DNA of 64,000 bases from Arcanobacterium phocisimile (GTDB taxonomy: Bacteria; Actinomycetota; Actinomycetes; Actinomycetales; Actinomycetaceae): positions 1,178,001-1,242,000 of the forward strand of contig NZ_CP070228.1 of NCBI RefSeq assembly GCF_016904675.1, read 5' to 3'. The notes beneath the pieces were generated by a model that did no database searches, was not told where the DNA came from, and saw nothing but the letters and a program-made list of their open reading frames with translations. Position numbers and translations under genes: made by a program. Below are positions 45,250-54,830 of the stretch, one piece after another; within the stretch, counting starts at the first letter, position 1, and each line of letters begins with the position of its first letter.

Positions 45250-46749
45250 GTGGATGTCCTCGACCTTGCGCGGTGGCAGTTCGGTATTACGACTGTGTAC
45301 CACTTCATTTTGGTACCACTCACTATCGGGCTTTCTCCACTCGTTGCATATCTACAAACTAAATGGCTTCGAACAGGTGACACCAAATGGCTCAAGCTGT
45401 CCGAATTCTTTGGAAAAATTCTTCTCATTAATTTCGCATTAGGTATTGCCACGGGAATTGTCCAGGAGTTCCAATTTGGAATGACCTGGTCTGAGTACTC
45501 CCGTTATGTGGGCGATATCTTTGGTGCTCCGCTGGCATTTGAAGCTTTGCTTGCGTTCTTCCTCGAATCTGTATTCCTCGGTGTATGGATTTTTGGACGC
45601 GGACGGATCTCCCCTAAGGCACATACGATTTCAATCTGGCTCGTAGCTCTGGGCACAAACATCTCCGCACTTTTCATCCTCGCGGCAAATTCATTCATGC
45701 AAAACCCAGTGGGCGCTGTTGTTAACCCGGAAACTGGTCGTGCGGAACTTGATGGTATGGGCGGATTCCTCGAAGTTGTTTTCTCCACAACTACTCTTTA
45801 TGCATTCGCGCACACCATTGCCGCATCCTTGATGGTTGCTGGCGCCATGATTGCCGGTGTATCGATCTGGTGGATCGTTCGCAACGTGCAACGTGCCAAC
45901 GAAGCTGAAGCACGTGAACTATGGAAGCCCGCGGCACAGTTCGGTCTCAAAGTCCTTGCAGTAGCCGGAATTCTCGCCGTCACTACTGGCCATTTCATGG
46001 GCCAGCACATGTACGAAACCCAGCCGTCAAAGATGGTCGCAGCTATGGGCATCGCACAAAATGAAGAGAACGCCCCACTAGCTCTCTTGCTCACTGGAAC
46101 AGAGCTTAAACAAGAGAACATCATTACCCTCCCCATTCCTGGCCTCGAGTCATTCATGGTCACCAACCACTTCTCTGGCCCGGAATCGATGCTCATGGGA
46201 GCGAAAGAAGTTCAAGAGCAGTACACCGAGATGTTTAGCGACGAATACGGTACTGATGTCAATTACATTCCAAACCCATTCATTGCTTTCTATTCATTCC
46301 GAATTATGATGGCACTCGGCTTTGCATCGATTGCACTTGCCGCGGCTGGTCTATGGATGTTGCGTGGCGATGGACTCATCCGTTCGGGTGGAGTTGCCAA
46401 GCTCTTTGTCTGGTCGATCACTTTCCCCTTCATTGCATCAACCTTCGGCTGGATTCTCACCGAAATGGGACGTCAGCCTTGGGTTGTCTACCCGAATATG
46501 CACGACGGAATGACAGCTACCCCAGCTGAGATGGTCAAGCAACTGACTAACTTCGGTGTTTCACAAAACGTAGTTCCAGCAGAAGTCTTCATCTCGCTGA
46601 CTATCTTCACGCTGCTTTATGCAGCACTCGGCGTCGTCTGGTTTATCCTCATCAAGCGTTACGTGCGCGAGGGCGTTAACCCAACCAAGGACGTCGCTCA
46701 CCAATTCGACCACACGAATGCCGATGTAAAGCTTAGCTTTGCATACTGA
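45250..46749 (+). CDS. cydA: Cytochrome bd oxidase subunit I
   Basis: 499 residues from GTG 45250 (AAGG 8 bases upstream); the family normally begins at this DVLDLARWQFGITTVYHF block, so in-frame starts at 45178 and 45241 are less likely. Heme-ligand His in helix 1, NPVG and GRQPWVV (quinol-site motif in MGRQPWVVYP) are present. The Q-loop is short, the Gram-positive type. Oxidises menaquinol and reduces O2 with high affinity. First gene of the cyd cluster. Confidence 0.95.
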   Translation: MDVLDLARWQFGITTVYHFILVPLTIGLSPLVAYLQTKWLRTGDTKWLKLSEFFGKILLINFALGIATGIVQEFQFGMTWSEYSRYVGDIFGAPLAFEALLAFFLESVFLGVWIFGRGRISPKAHTISIWLVALGTNISALFILAANSFMQNPVGAVVNPETGRAELDGMGGFLEVVFSTTTLYAFAHTIAASLMVAGAMIAGVSIWWIVRNVQRANEAEARELWKPAAQFGLKVLAVAGILAVTTGHFMGQHMYETQPSKMVAAMGIAQNEENAPLALLLTGTELKQENIITLPIPGLESFMVTNHFSGPESMLMGAKEVQEQYTEMFSDEYGTDVNYIPNPFIAFYSFRIMMALGFASIALAAAGLWMLRGDGLIRSGGVAKLFVWSITFPFIASTFGWILTEMGRQPWVVYPNMHDGMTATPAEMVKQLTNFGVSQNVVPAEVFISLTIFTLLYAALGVVWFILIKRYVREGVNPTKDVAHQFDHTNADVKLSFAY

Positions 46750-46766
46750 GGAAAGGGCACATAAAA

Positions 46767-47906
46767 ATGGAACTTTCATTCCTTCAAATCCTATGGTTCA
46801 TCCTCATCATCGTTTTGTGGATCGGCTACGTCACCCTCGAAGGTTTCGGCTTCGGTACCGGCATGCTATTGCGCATCTTGCCGCGTAACGAAAAAGAACG
46901 CCGTCTTCAACTCAACACCATTGGACCACACTGGGACGGAAACGAAGTATTTCTTCTTACCGCAGGTGGTGCAACATTTGCAGCATTCCCAGAATGGTAC
47001 GCAACCATGTTCTCCGGTATGTACCTCGCACTCGTCCTCATCCTCGTTCTTCTCATCCTGCGTATTTCAGCAATCGAATGGCGCGGAAAGATCAACTCAG
47101 ATAAGTGGCGGTCAGCATGGGACAACATCCATACTGGCTCGGCATGGTTAGCAGCTCTCGTGTGGGGCGTTGCCTTCGGTAACTTGGTCCAAGGCATGGG
47201 AATTCAGGTTGGAAAGTACGAAGTTGCGGGTGATCCGTCAACATTCATTCCTGCCGATCCTGCCCAGGTTGACGTTGCCCTCCAAGATGGTGCACAGCAC
47301 TTCCTCACTGGAGGCTTCTTCTCCCTCTTCACGCCATTCACCATCGTTGCAGGTTTGGTTGTTGTCTCCTTGTTCCTCACCCACGGTGCGCTTTGGTTAG
47401 CGTTGAAAACCTCCGGCGATTTCTCTGAACGAGCAAAAGCACTAGCAAAGAAGACCTCTCTTGTTTCCACCGGCCTCACCGCTGTTTGGGCGCTGTGGGC
47501 ATTCTTTGCTTACTCAACCACCTGGTTCGCACTCATCCCACTAGCACTAGCGGCTATTGGTCTTCTAGTTTCCACTTTCTTCACGCTCAAGGGAGCAGAA
47601 AAGGCTGGATTCTTCGCAAACATGGGTGGCGTTGCCTTCGCTGTCATCTTCATCTTTATGACCACCGTGCCATACGCACTGAAGTCCTCTATCGACGAAA
47701 ACTACAGCTTGACCCTTGTTCAAGCTTCGGCAACCTCAGCCACCCAAACGGTTATGACCATCGCAGCGATTATCTTCGTTCCGATCGTCGCCATTTACAC
47801 CATCTGGTCCTACCTATCGTTCTCACGCCGCTTGAGCGTGGATTCGCTCTCTGAAGAACCAGCTGGTTTACACCCAACTGAGGTGCGTGCTTTCGAACGC
47901 GCGTAA
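46767..47906 (+). CDS. cydB: Cytochrome bd oxidase subunit II
   Basis: 379 residues, about nine membrane helices. Opening IVLWIGYVTLEGFGFGTGML and GPHWDGNEVFLLTAGGATFAAFPEWYA are the family signatures. Partner of CydA, 17 bases downstream of it. Followed by a strong terminator, so cydDC have a separate promoter or depend on readthrough. Confidence 0.96.
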   Translation: MELSFLQILWFILIIVLWIGYVTLEGFGFGTGMLLRILPRNEKERRLQLNTIGPHWDGNEVFLLTAGGATFAAFPEWYATMFSGMYLALVLILVLLILRISAIEWRGKINSDKWRSAWDNIHTGSAWLAALVWGVAFGNLVQGMGIQVGKYEVAGDPSTFIPADPAQVDVALQDGAQHFLTGGFFSLFTPFTIVAGLVVVSLFLTHGALWLALKTSGDFSERAKALAKKTSLVSTGLTAVWALWAFFAYSTTWFALIPLALAAIGLLVSTFFTLKGAEKAGFFANMGGVAFAVIFIFMTTVPYALKSSIDENYSLTLVQASATSATQTVMTIAAIIFVPIVAIYTIWSYLSFSRRLSVDSLSEEPAGLHPTEVRAFERA

Positions 47907-47932
47907 TCTCACCGGGTTAACATAACCTTCCA

Positions 47933-47975
47933 TGGTGGGCTGGCAACGGATATCCGTTGCCAGCCCACCACTTTT
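47933..47975 (+). terminator. Terminator after cydB
   Basis: Perfect 17-bp stem (tggtgggctggcaacgg / ccgttgccagcccacca) with an ATAT loop, then CTTTTTC on the plus strand. Confidence 0.9.
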
Positions 47976-48133
47976 TCATTCATCGACAATCATCTCACTA
48001 GGACTGCAGTCCTTTTCTGACAGAAGCATAAAAAGGTGATTATCTGATAAGAATCCCTTCACAAACCACTGTTTTATTTCCAGCGCGCTAGACTAAAGTC
48101 TTAGAGAACGTACCCCTGCTTTGATAGGAAACC

Positions 48134-49795
48134 GTGAAACCTTTCGATCCACGTCTACTGCGCTATGCACGAGCTACTCGTGGCTATTTAGCTTTACTCG
48201 TTTTACTTGGTTTAGTTATCACCGCGCTCATTGGCGCACAAACCTACCTGATAGCCGCAATTATTTCTCCGGTTTTCTATAACCAATCAACCAGCACGAA
48301 CTATCTGTTCCTCACTACATTCCTCGTTGTTGTTTTCGGTGCACGTTCCTTACTGAGTTATGTCCAGGGAGCTATCGGCCACCGCTCCGCAGTTCGAGTC
48401 ATCAGCGAGTTACGCACCCAGGTTTTAGACCATGCTGGAAATCTTGGATCACGTTGGTTATCGAAAGGTAACACGAATGAAGTCGTCACCCTCGCCACAC
48501 GCGGCTTAGACGATCTCGAAGACTATTTCGTACACTTCTTGCCAGAGCTCTTCCTGACCGCCACCGCCACCCCACTGTTGTTATGCGTCGTGGCGTATAT
48601 GGATTTTCTCAGCGCAGTCATGATCATCTTGTGCCTGCCACTTATCCCACTCTTTATGATTCTCATCGGAAAGATGACCGCCTCATATTCTGCCCAGCGC
48701 CTAGCGACAATGCAACGCTTGGGTAGCCAACTACTCGATCTACTCACCGGCCTGCCAACTTTGAAAGGAGTCGGCCGGGAAACCGGACCCACGAAGCGCG
48801 TCGAAGAACTCGGGCTATCATTCGCCCAACGAACCATGAACACCTTGTACGTGGCCTTCCTGTCCGGTGCGGCACTCGAATTCATCACCACGTTAACAAC
48901 AGCACTCGTTGCGGTGTCAATCGGTCTGCGCATGGTCAACGGCGATATTCTTCTCTTGGAGGGGCTTGTTGTCATCATGTTGACCCCCGAAGTATTACGA
49001 CCACTACGCGAAGTTGGAACCCAATTCCACGCATCGGCCAATGGTGTTGCCGCCGCCGATCGAGTATTCAAGATCCTCGAAACTGTCCCATACGACCACA
49101 CCGCCCACCAGCCTGTTCCAGATATGACCTGCACCCCGATTCGTTTCGACGACGTATCCATCCTTGCCCCTGGTCGTGAAACTATCGCTCCGGCGTCGTT
49201 AACCACCACGATTGACCCCGGAGAAGTAACCGTTATTCGCGGCGCCTCTGGATCTGGAAAAACCACCACCATCAACGCGCTCCTGGGGTTAATCCCCGTC
49301 ACCTCTGGCCGCATACTTATCGGCGAAACCGAACTTTCAAATCTTGATCGTCAAGCATGGTGGTCGAACATCACCTGGGTACCGCAACGTCCCGTCCTCA
49401 TCCCCGGCACACTCGCTGAAAACCTCGATGCAGATCCAGAATCTGCCGACGTCGCCCACGCCGCTCACATCACTGGCTTCGCCGACGTCGTAGCCAACCT
49501 CCCCGACGGCTGGAACACTCGTATCGGACACGGTGGCACCGGGCTGTCTGTTGGCCAACGCCAACGCCTTGCTTTAACTAAAGCACTAATCTCAGCGGCA
49601 CAAATCGTTATTCTCGACGAACCTTCTGCACACCTCGATGCCGTCGCTGAAGAGTACGTCACGCGAGTCATTAACGAACTACGTAACAACGGACACACAC
49701 TTATTGTTATTGCCCACCGCGCAGCTATGACCGATATAGCCGATATCGTTATCGACGTAGCATCGCGCAGCCGAGCTGCTGGAGAGAAACTATGA
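48134..49795 (+). CDS. cydD: ABC exporter subunit CydD
   Basis: 553 residues. N-terminal six-helix exporter domain (about 1-310) and ATPase domain (Walker A GASGSGKTT, signature LSVGQRQRLALT, Walker B IVILDEPSAHLD). With CydC it exports glutathione/cysteine-like thiols or moves heme, and is needed to assemble cytochrome bd. GTG start with TAGGAAA upstream. The short palindrome agactaaagtct lies about 48 bases before it. Confidence 0.93.
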   Translation: MKPFDPRLLRYARATRGYLALLVLLGLVITALIGAQTYLIAAIISPVFYNQSTSTNYLFLTTFLVVVFGARSLLSYVQGAIGHRSAVRVISELRTQVLDHAGNLGSRWLSKGNTNEVVTLATRGLDDLEDYFVHFLPELFLTATATPLLLCVVAYMDFLSAVMIILCLPLIPLFMILIGKMTASYSAQRLATMQRLGSQLLDLLTGLPTLKGVGRETGPTKRVEELGLSFAQRTMNTLYVAFLSGAALEFITTLTTALVAVSIGLRMVNGDILLLEGLVVIMLTPEVLRPLREVGTQFHASANGVAAADRVFKILETVPYDHTAHQPVPDMTCTPIRFDDVSILAPGRETIAPASLTTTIDPGEVTVIRGASGSGKTTTINALLGLIPVTSGRILIGETELSNLDRQAWWSNITWVPQRPVLIPGTLAENLDADPESADVAHAAHITGFADVVANLPDGWNTRIGHGGTGLSVGQRQRLALTKALISAAQIVILDEPSAHLDAVAEEYVTRVINELRNNGHTLIVIAHRAAMTDIADIVIDVASRSRAAGEKL

Positions 49796-51555
49796 TGATG
49801 CATCCATTTCCATCCGAGGAACGCGCCGCGCTAAAACGAGCCATCACTCTCCTCGACGTTGATAAGAAAAAATTCAGCTGGTCAGTGCTCGCCGGATCGA
49901 GCGCGATTGGATCAACAGTAGGCTTAGGAACAACCGCAGCATGGATGATCGCACGAGCTGCTCAACTACCCCCAGTACTCGACCTTTCCGTGGCCTCAGT
50001 CGGCGTACGCGCTTTCGGTGTTGGCAAAGCAATCTTCCGCTACCTTGAACGAATCGCTTCACATTGGGTAGCTCTCCATGGGATGGCAACCTTGCGCACC
50101 GAGGTTTACCGCTCACTGTCGGAATCCTCAACTGACGTCGTCACCTCGCTCAAGCGCGGAGACGTGCTCACTCGCACGAATGCCGACGTCGACGAAATCG
50201 GCCTCGTTGTTGTGCAATCACTGTTACCTATGGCAGTAGCCCTCCTCGTTTCGCTACTAGCCCTTGGGATTCTCGGTTTCCTGTCCCCGCTGATCGCGAT
50301 CCTTGTTGCCTGTGCACTATTCCTCTCTGGCATCGTTGGTCCGCTCTTGGCGATGACCGGAGCGAAACTTGCCGAACAAGAAAAAATCACTACTCGCGCT
50401 CGACTCAACGAACAATCGCTCTACCTGTTAGAAAATGCTGCACAACTTCGTGTTGGTGGGCTCTTATCGGCAACCGAGACAAGCCGTCGAGACACCGAGC
50501 ATGACATGTGGAAACAACGCGATGCAGCTGCACGCTTCACAGCTCTTGCCTCGACGATTGATGTTCTCGCACTCGGCTTAGCAGTGATCGGTGCTATCGT
50601 TATCGGCTCATGGCAAGTATCACAAAGCATGCTTAGTCCGGTAAATCTCGTCGTTTGTGCCATGACACCGTTATCGGCGTTCGAAGCAACAGCACGCATG
50701 CCACAAGCATTCATCCAACTCACGCGCTCTGGTGCTGCCGCACTGCGCGTCATGTCGCTGATCGACCGTGCCAACGCCTCACCGGCAGCTTCCAGCACCC
50801 CGAAAATCGATAGCGGAACCACATTAACTGCTACTGATATGGTTGCTGGCTGGCCTGGTCACAAAGACGTCACCGTTCCACTGAGCTTCACAATTAAGCC
50901 TGGGCAATCACTGGCAATTGTTGGACCATCGGGTATCGGCAAATCCACGATTCTCAATACCCTCGCTGGACTCATTGCGCCACACTCAGGCAGTGTCACT
51001 ATCGCTGAACATCACGTCAGCAATATTGAACGCGCCACGCTTTCACAGCACATCAGCTTCACCGCGGAAGACGCTCATATCTTCGATACCTCCATCCTAG
51101 AAAATTTACGGGTAGCACGGGCTGATATCACCGTTGCCCAAGCGCACAAGCTCTTAGAACAAGCCGGGCTCACTTCCTGGATTGCAGACCTGCCCGAAGG
51201 CATCGATACCAAACTAGGCGCAGACGCCACGACCGTTTCTGGCGGTGAACGACGTCGTCTCTTACTTGCCCGTGCACTCGCCGCCCCCGCATCCATACTT
51301 CTTATTGATGAACCAGGCGAACACCTCGATCCGCATACCGCAGATACGCTTATTCGCGACATCTTGTTATCTGCCGATGCTCAACGCGCCGTCGTCGTCG
51401 TCACCCACCGGCTCTCCCCGCTCGATGCCGCCGATCACGTCATCATGCTCGGTGCAGACCACACCGGCCGGGCACACGTAGTCGACGAAGGAACTCACGC
51501 CGAGCTCCTGCTACGCAACCCACAATACGAATGGTCGCTGAAGCAAGAAGGATAA
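49792..51555 (+). CDS. cydC: ABC exporter subunit CydC
   Basis: 587 residues. Exporter domain (about 20-330) and ATPase domain with Walker A GPSGIGKST, signature VSGGERRRLLLARAL, Walker B ILLIDEPGEHLD. Start at the first of three tandem ATGs (49792), overlapping the cydD stop, with GGAG 7 bases upstream. The degenerate H-loop/switch seen in CydC heterodimers cannot be judged here. A histidine kinase gene follows after 3 bases. Confidence 0.93.
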   Translation: MMMHPFPSEERAALKRAITLLDVDKKKFSWSVLAGSSAIGSTVGLGTTAAWMIARAAQLPPVLDLSVASVGVRAFGVGKAIFRYLERIASHWVALHGMATLRTEVYRSLSESSTDVVTSLKRGDVLTRTNADVDEIGLVVVQSLLPMAVALLVSLLALGILGFLSPLIAILVACALFLSGIVGPLLAMTGAKLAEQEKITTRARLNEQSLYLLENAAQLRVGGLLSATETSRRDTEHDMWKQRDAAARFTALASTIDVLALGLAVIGAIVIGSWQVSQSMLSPVNLVVCAMTPLSAFEATARMPQAFIQLTRSGAAALRVMSLIDRANASPAASSTPKIDSGTTLTATDMVAGWPGHKDVTVPLSFTIKPGQSLAIVGPSGIGKSTILNTLAGLIAPHSGSVTIAEHHVSNIERATLSQHISFTAEDAHIFDTSILENLRVARADITVAQAHKLLEQAGLTSWIADLPEGIDTKLGADATTVSGGERRRLLLARALAAPASILLIDEPGEHLDPHTADTLIRDILLSADAQRAVVVVTHRLSPLDAADHVIMLGADHTGRAHVVDEGTHAELLLRNPQYEWSLKQEG

Positions 51556-51558
51556 ACA

Positions 51559-53199
51559 ATGGATTCTAATCGTCTCACCGCCGTCGTGTCTCATGCCCTT
51601 GAACTCACCGGAAAGCTCGAACGCGACGCCGCTTATCAACACTTTGTTGACTCAGCTCGCGCACTCACTGGCGCAAAATTTGCTGCGCTAGCAGTATTGG
51701 ACTCCCATGGTGAAACGATGGAGTTTGTTCAATCAGGTATGGATCCGCTCGCTGCAGCGCTGCTCGGACGCCCACCGCGCGGGCACGGTGTTTTCGATGA
51801 CACTCCAGCGCATGGATGGTTAATCGTCAATGATCTCGCCACTTATGCTAACCGCTACGGGTTCCCACCAGGCCATCCGATTATGGACAATTATCTTGGT
51901 GTAGCAGTTTCCGTAAAAGAACAAATATGGGGCCGTCTGTACTTGACAGATAAGCCCGGTGGTTTCACCGACGACGACGGTGCACAAATGGAAATCTTGG
52001 CTCGTGCAGCTGCGATTGCAGCACAAAATTCGCAAATGTTTGCTCGTTCGCAAAACCGTGCCCGGTGGCTAACTGCTTCACAAAATATCGTCGCTTCGCT
52101 ATTAGAAGGTTCCGATGAAGATGAAGCTCTCCAAGTAATTGTTCACGAAATGCGCATCGCAGCACAGGCAGATGTAGCGATCATGGTTCTGCCCTCGATT
52201 CAAAACACGTGGGTGTCCGAAGTCGTCGACGGTGAAGGCTCCGAAAGCTTAGTGGGTATTCGCTTCCCCTACACGGGCCGTGCTATGACTGTGGTTAATG
52301 AGCAAGCTGGATTAGTGGTCGACTCGATGCAACGATTACGTACAGTCCGAGTAGCGCAACTGCGCAACTTCGGACCGGCATTGTATGCGCCGCTCGCTTC
52401 AAAGTCGGCTGGTACCGGAGTGATTATATTGTTACGAAATATTAGCGGAGTTGAGTTTAACCTCCATGATCTAGCTATGGCTGAAAATGCGGCTAAGCAG
52501 GCAGCTATTGCTCTTGAACTGGCAGAAGCTCGCCTCAATGAAGAGCTCGCCTCCGAGCTCGATGAGCGGTCAAGGATCGGGCGCGATCTGCACGACTTAG
52601 CTATCCAACAATTGTTCGCTTCAGGAATGCATATTACTGCTGTCAAAGAAGACCTCGCCGCTAAAGGGTATGCAGAAGAAGTCTCCGCTGCCCTAGATCA
52701 AGCAATTTCTTCAATCGATGAATCGGTTCGTCAAATCCGAGTTATTGTTCAGTCCTTGCGCGATGATTCAGCTTCTGTTGCTTTGGTTGAACGCCTACAA
52801 CAAGAAACCAAAGTCGCACTGCAGGTCTTGGGCTTTGCACCATCGCTCATTATCAGCTGGAACGGTGAGGTTACCAGTGCGGAAGATACATTCGTTCTGA
52901 TCGACGACGCCGTCGGTGCCGATATTTCTGACGATGTGGTTGCTGTGGTTCGCGAAGGTTTATCAAATGCAGCCCGTCATGCCCATGCTTCGTCCGTTGC
53001 AGTGCGTTTATCTGTTGACCCAACGCATGTCAGTGTTGAGGTCATTGACGATGGTCGTGGCGTGACACAGTCGTTCGGTCGCAGGTCTGGATTATCGAAT
53101 CTAGCAGCTCGTGCGCGCCGGCATCGCGGTTCGTTTACTATTTCCTCGACTGATGAAACTTCGGGCACTCGTGTTTGCTGGGAAGCGCCACTAATCTAA
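51559..53199 (+). CDS. GAF-domain sensor histidine kinase, DevS/DosS-like
   Basis: 546 residues, no membrane segment. Two GAF domains (about 20-165 and 185-330), the first with GRPPRGHGVFDDTP and GFPPGHPIMDNYLGV, very similar in pattern to DevS/DosS. HisKA_3 box with the phospho-His in GRDLHDLAIQQLFASGM (H345) and a HATPase domain (VREGLSNAARHAHAS, VIDDGRGV). In mycobacteria such kinases bind heme in GAF-A and sense O2, NO or redox; heme binding here is not shown. Co-transcribed with cydDC (3-base gap). Likely partner is the response regulator ending opposite it. Confidence 0.9.
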   Translation: MDSNRLTAVVSHALELTGKLERDAAYQHFVDSARALTGAKFAALAVLDSHGETMEFVQSGMDPLAAALLGRPPRGHGVFDDTPAHGWLIVNDLATYANRYGFPPGHPIMDNYLGVAVSVKEQIWGRLYLTDKPGGFTDDDGAQMEILARAAAIAAQNSQMFARSQNRARWLTASQNIVASLLEGSDEDEALQVIVHEMRIAAQADVAIMVLPSIQNTWVSEVVDGEGSESLVGIRFPYTGRAMTVVNEQAGLVVDSMQRLRTVRVAQLRNFGPALYAPLASKSAGTGVIILLRNISGVEFNLHDLAMAENAAKQAAIALELAEARLNEELASELDERSRIGRDLHDLAIQQLFASGMHITAVKEDLAAKGYAEEVSAALDQAISSIDESVRQIRVIVQSLRDDSASVALVERLQQETKVALQVLGFAPSLIISWNGEVTSAEDTFVLIDDAVGADISDDVVAVVREGLSNAARHAHASSVAVRLSVDPTHVSVEVIDDGRGVTQSFGRRSGLSNLAARARRHRGSFTISSTDETSGTRVCWEAPLI

Positions 53200-53224
53200 A
53201 AGCTTGCATAGCGGTTATACAGGA

Positions 53225-53257
53225 AAGCACCCCGTGATCTATGGTCACGGGGTGCTT
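53225..53257. terminator. Bidirectional terminator between kinase and response regulator
   Basis: Perfect 13-bp stem (aagcaccccgtga / tcacggggtgctt) with a 7-base loop between the two convergent stops. T content after it is low on both strands. Confidence 0.75.
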
Positions 53258-53278
53258 AACGTTTGAGGGGCGCGTCGC

Positions 53279-53932
53279 TTAGCTGCCTGCGTTGCGCCAA
53301 CCAGCTGCACGCTGGCCAGCTACCCACGCCGCAACCTGAGTACGTCGTTGCATCCCCATCTTCGACAGTAATGAGGTGATATGGTTCTTCACTGTTTTTT
53401 CAGCAACGCCAAGCTTCTCGCCGATCTCACGATTGGACAAGCCATCACCAATAAGTTGAAGCACCTTACGCTCTGACGGAGTGAGATCCGCGGTGGGGTC
53501 ATCATGATCGGCTCGCCGGCGTGTAACAGTTCGTTCATCGAGCAGAACTCGACCGTCAGCAACGGCTCGAATCACATCGGTGATTTCAGCGCCACGTACG
53601 GATTTAAGCAAGTATGCTTTAGCGCCAGCATCGAGGGCTTCTGAAAGTGCGTCATCGTCGTCGAACGAAGTCAACACGATACATTTGACCTGTGGTACAC
53701 GCTCGCGAAGTTCGCTAATGATATCAATGCCTGTACCATCTGGTAAACGTAGATCGACAAGCGCAACTTGCGGAATCATTAATTCTGCACGGCGCACTGC
53801 TTCGGCAACCGAACCGGCTTCTGCAATAACTTGGAGACCATTGGCTCGATCGACAACTTCTGCAATACCGCGACGGACCACTTCGTGATCGTCGATAATC
53901 ATGACGCTAATTTGCGTATTTTCTTCACTCAC
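53279..53932 (-). CDS. DevR/NarL-type response regulator
   Basis: 217 residues. Receiver domain with acidic pair DD at 14-15, phospho-acceptor D60 (ALVDLRLPDG), conserved T/S and K (VLTSF, YLLKS), and a C-terminal LuxR HTH (TPSERKVLQLIGDGLSNREI, AEKTVKNHITSLLSKMGMQRRTQVAAW). The HTH end closely follows DevR/DosR. It faces the GAF kinase gene end to end and is the natural partner, so an O2- or redox-responsive system that could control cyd genes is plausible but unproven. Confidence 0.92.
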   Translation of the reverse strand: MSEENTQISVMIIDDHEVVRRGIAEVVDRANGLQVIAEAGSVAEAVRRAELMIPQVALVDLRLPDGTGIDIISELRERVPQVKCIVLTSFDDDDALSEALDAGAKAYLLKSVRGAEITDVIRAVADGRVLLDERTVTRRRADHDDPTADLTPSERKVLQLIGDGLSNREIGEKLGVAEKTVKNHITSLLSKMGMQRRTQVAAWVAGQRAAGWRNAGS

Positions 53933-53942
53933 GATTCTTAGT

Positions 53943-54797
53943 CTACCTTGAACGACGCTGACATGCCGGGCATAAATGTGATGAACGGTTCATAAAAGTG
54001 ATGCGCTGAATCTCCTTGCCACACCGATCACAAGGTTGACCCGTTTTGCCATACACATGCAACGAACGATCGAAGTATCCAGACTCACCATTGACGTTGA
54101 CGTAGAGCTCATCAAACGAGGTTCCGCCGGCTTCCACGGCTCGCTCCATCACCTCGCGTGCGTGTTCGTAAACGTCGGCAATTTTGGCCAGGCTCATCGC
54201 AGTTGTCATTTTCTGTGGATGAACGCACGCCTCCCACAGCGCTTCGTCGGCATAAATATTGCCGATACCTGACGCGATATTCTGGTTCAGTATGGCGCGT
54301 TTTATCTCGGTTCTCCGGTGTTTGACTGCACGGGCCACATCGCGCAGATCAAGAAGTGGATCGAGGAGATCGCGCCCGATATGCGCAACCGATGCCGGGA
54401 TCATAGCGGCTTGGCTACCGTAGCCACCCGGACCACTATCCGGGGTGGGCAGGAGTTGATCTGGATGCAAATAGCCGAATGTGCGTTGGTCAACAAAGTC
54501 CAGGCTGGTACCGTCAGTAAAATGGAACCGGGCACGCACGTGTACCGAGTCGCTATTGATCCGCATTTGGCCAGACATCCCCAAATGTGCGACGAGTGCG
54601 CGTTCTCCAGTCAAAAACCACATGAATTTCCCACGGCGAACTACCCCGCTGATCGTCATACCGGCAAGTGAGTCAAGACCTTCTGGGGACATTCGGGCCA
54701 CCCGCGGGTGGAGAGCATCTACTCGTGCGATTGTTTTGCCAACGACGTGCGGTACCAGACCGCGTCGAATGGTTTCGACCTCAGGTAATTCTGGCAT
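53943..54797 (-). CDS. mutM: Formamidopyrimidine-DNA glycosylase
   Basis: 284 residues. Catalytic N-terminal Pro-Glu in MPELPEVETIRRGL, helix-two-turn-helix (AILNQNIASGIGNIYADEAL) and C-terminal zinc finger CDRCGKEIQRITFMNRSSHLCPAC. Removes 8-oxoguanine and ring-opened purines. Downstream of rnc in the usual order. Confidence 0.96.
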   Translation of the reverse strand: MPELPEVETIRRGLVPHVVGKTIARVDALHPRVARMSPEGLDSLAGMTISGVVRRGKFMWFLTGERALVAHLGMSGQMRINSDSVHVRARFHFTDGTSLDFVDQRTFGYLHPDQLLPTPDSGPGGYGSQAAMIPASVAHIGRDLLDPLLDLRDVARAVKHRRTEIKRAILNQNIASGIGNIYADEALWEACVHPQKMTTAMSLAKIADVYEHAREVMERAVEAGGTSFDELYVNVNGESGYFDRSLHVYGKTGQPCDRCGKEIQRITFMNRSSHLCPACQRRSR

Positions 54798-54830
54798 CGT
54801 TCCCTATTCTGCGATCGTTTCCTATGAAGA

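Noticed and set aside
48523-49314. 263-codon minus-strand open frame
   Set aside because: It lies wholly antisense to cydD, whose protein has intact ABC motifs; the antisense product is Ser/Arg-rich with no ribosome site.
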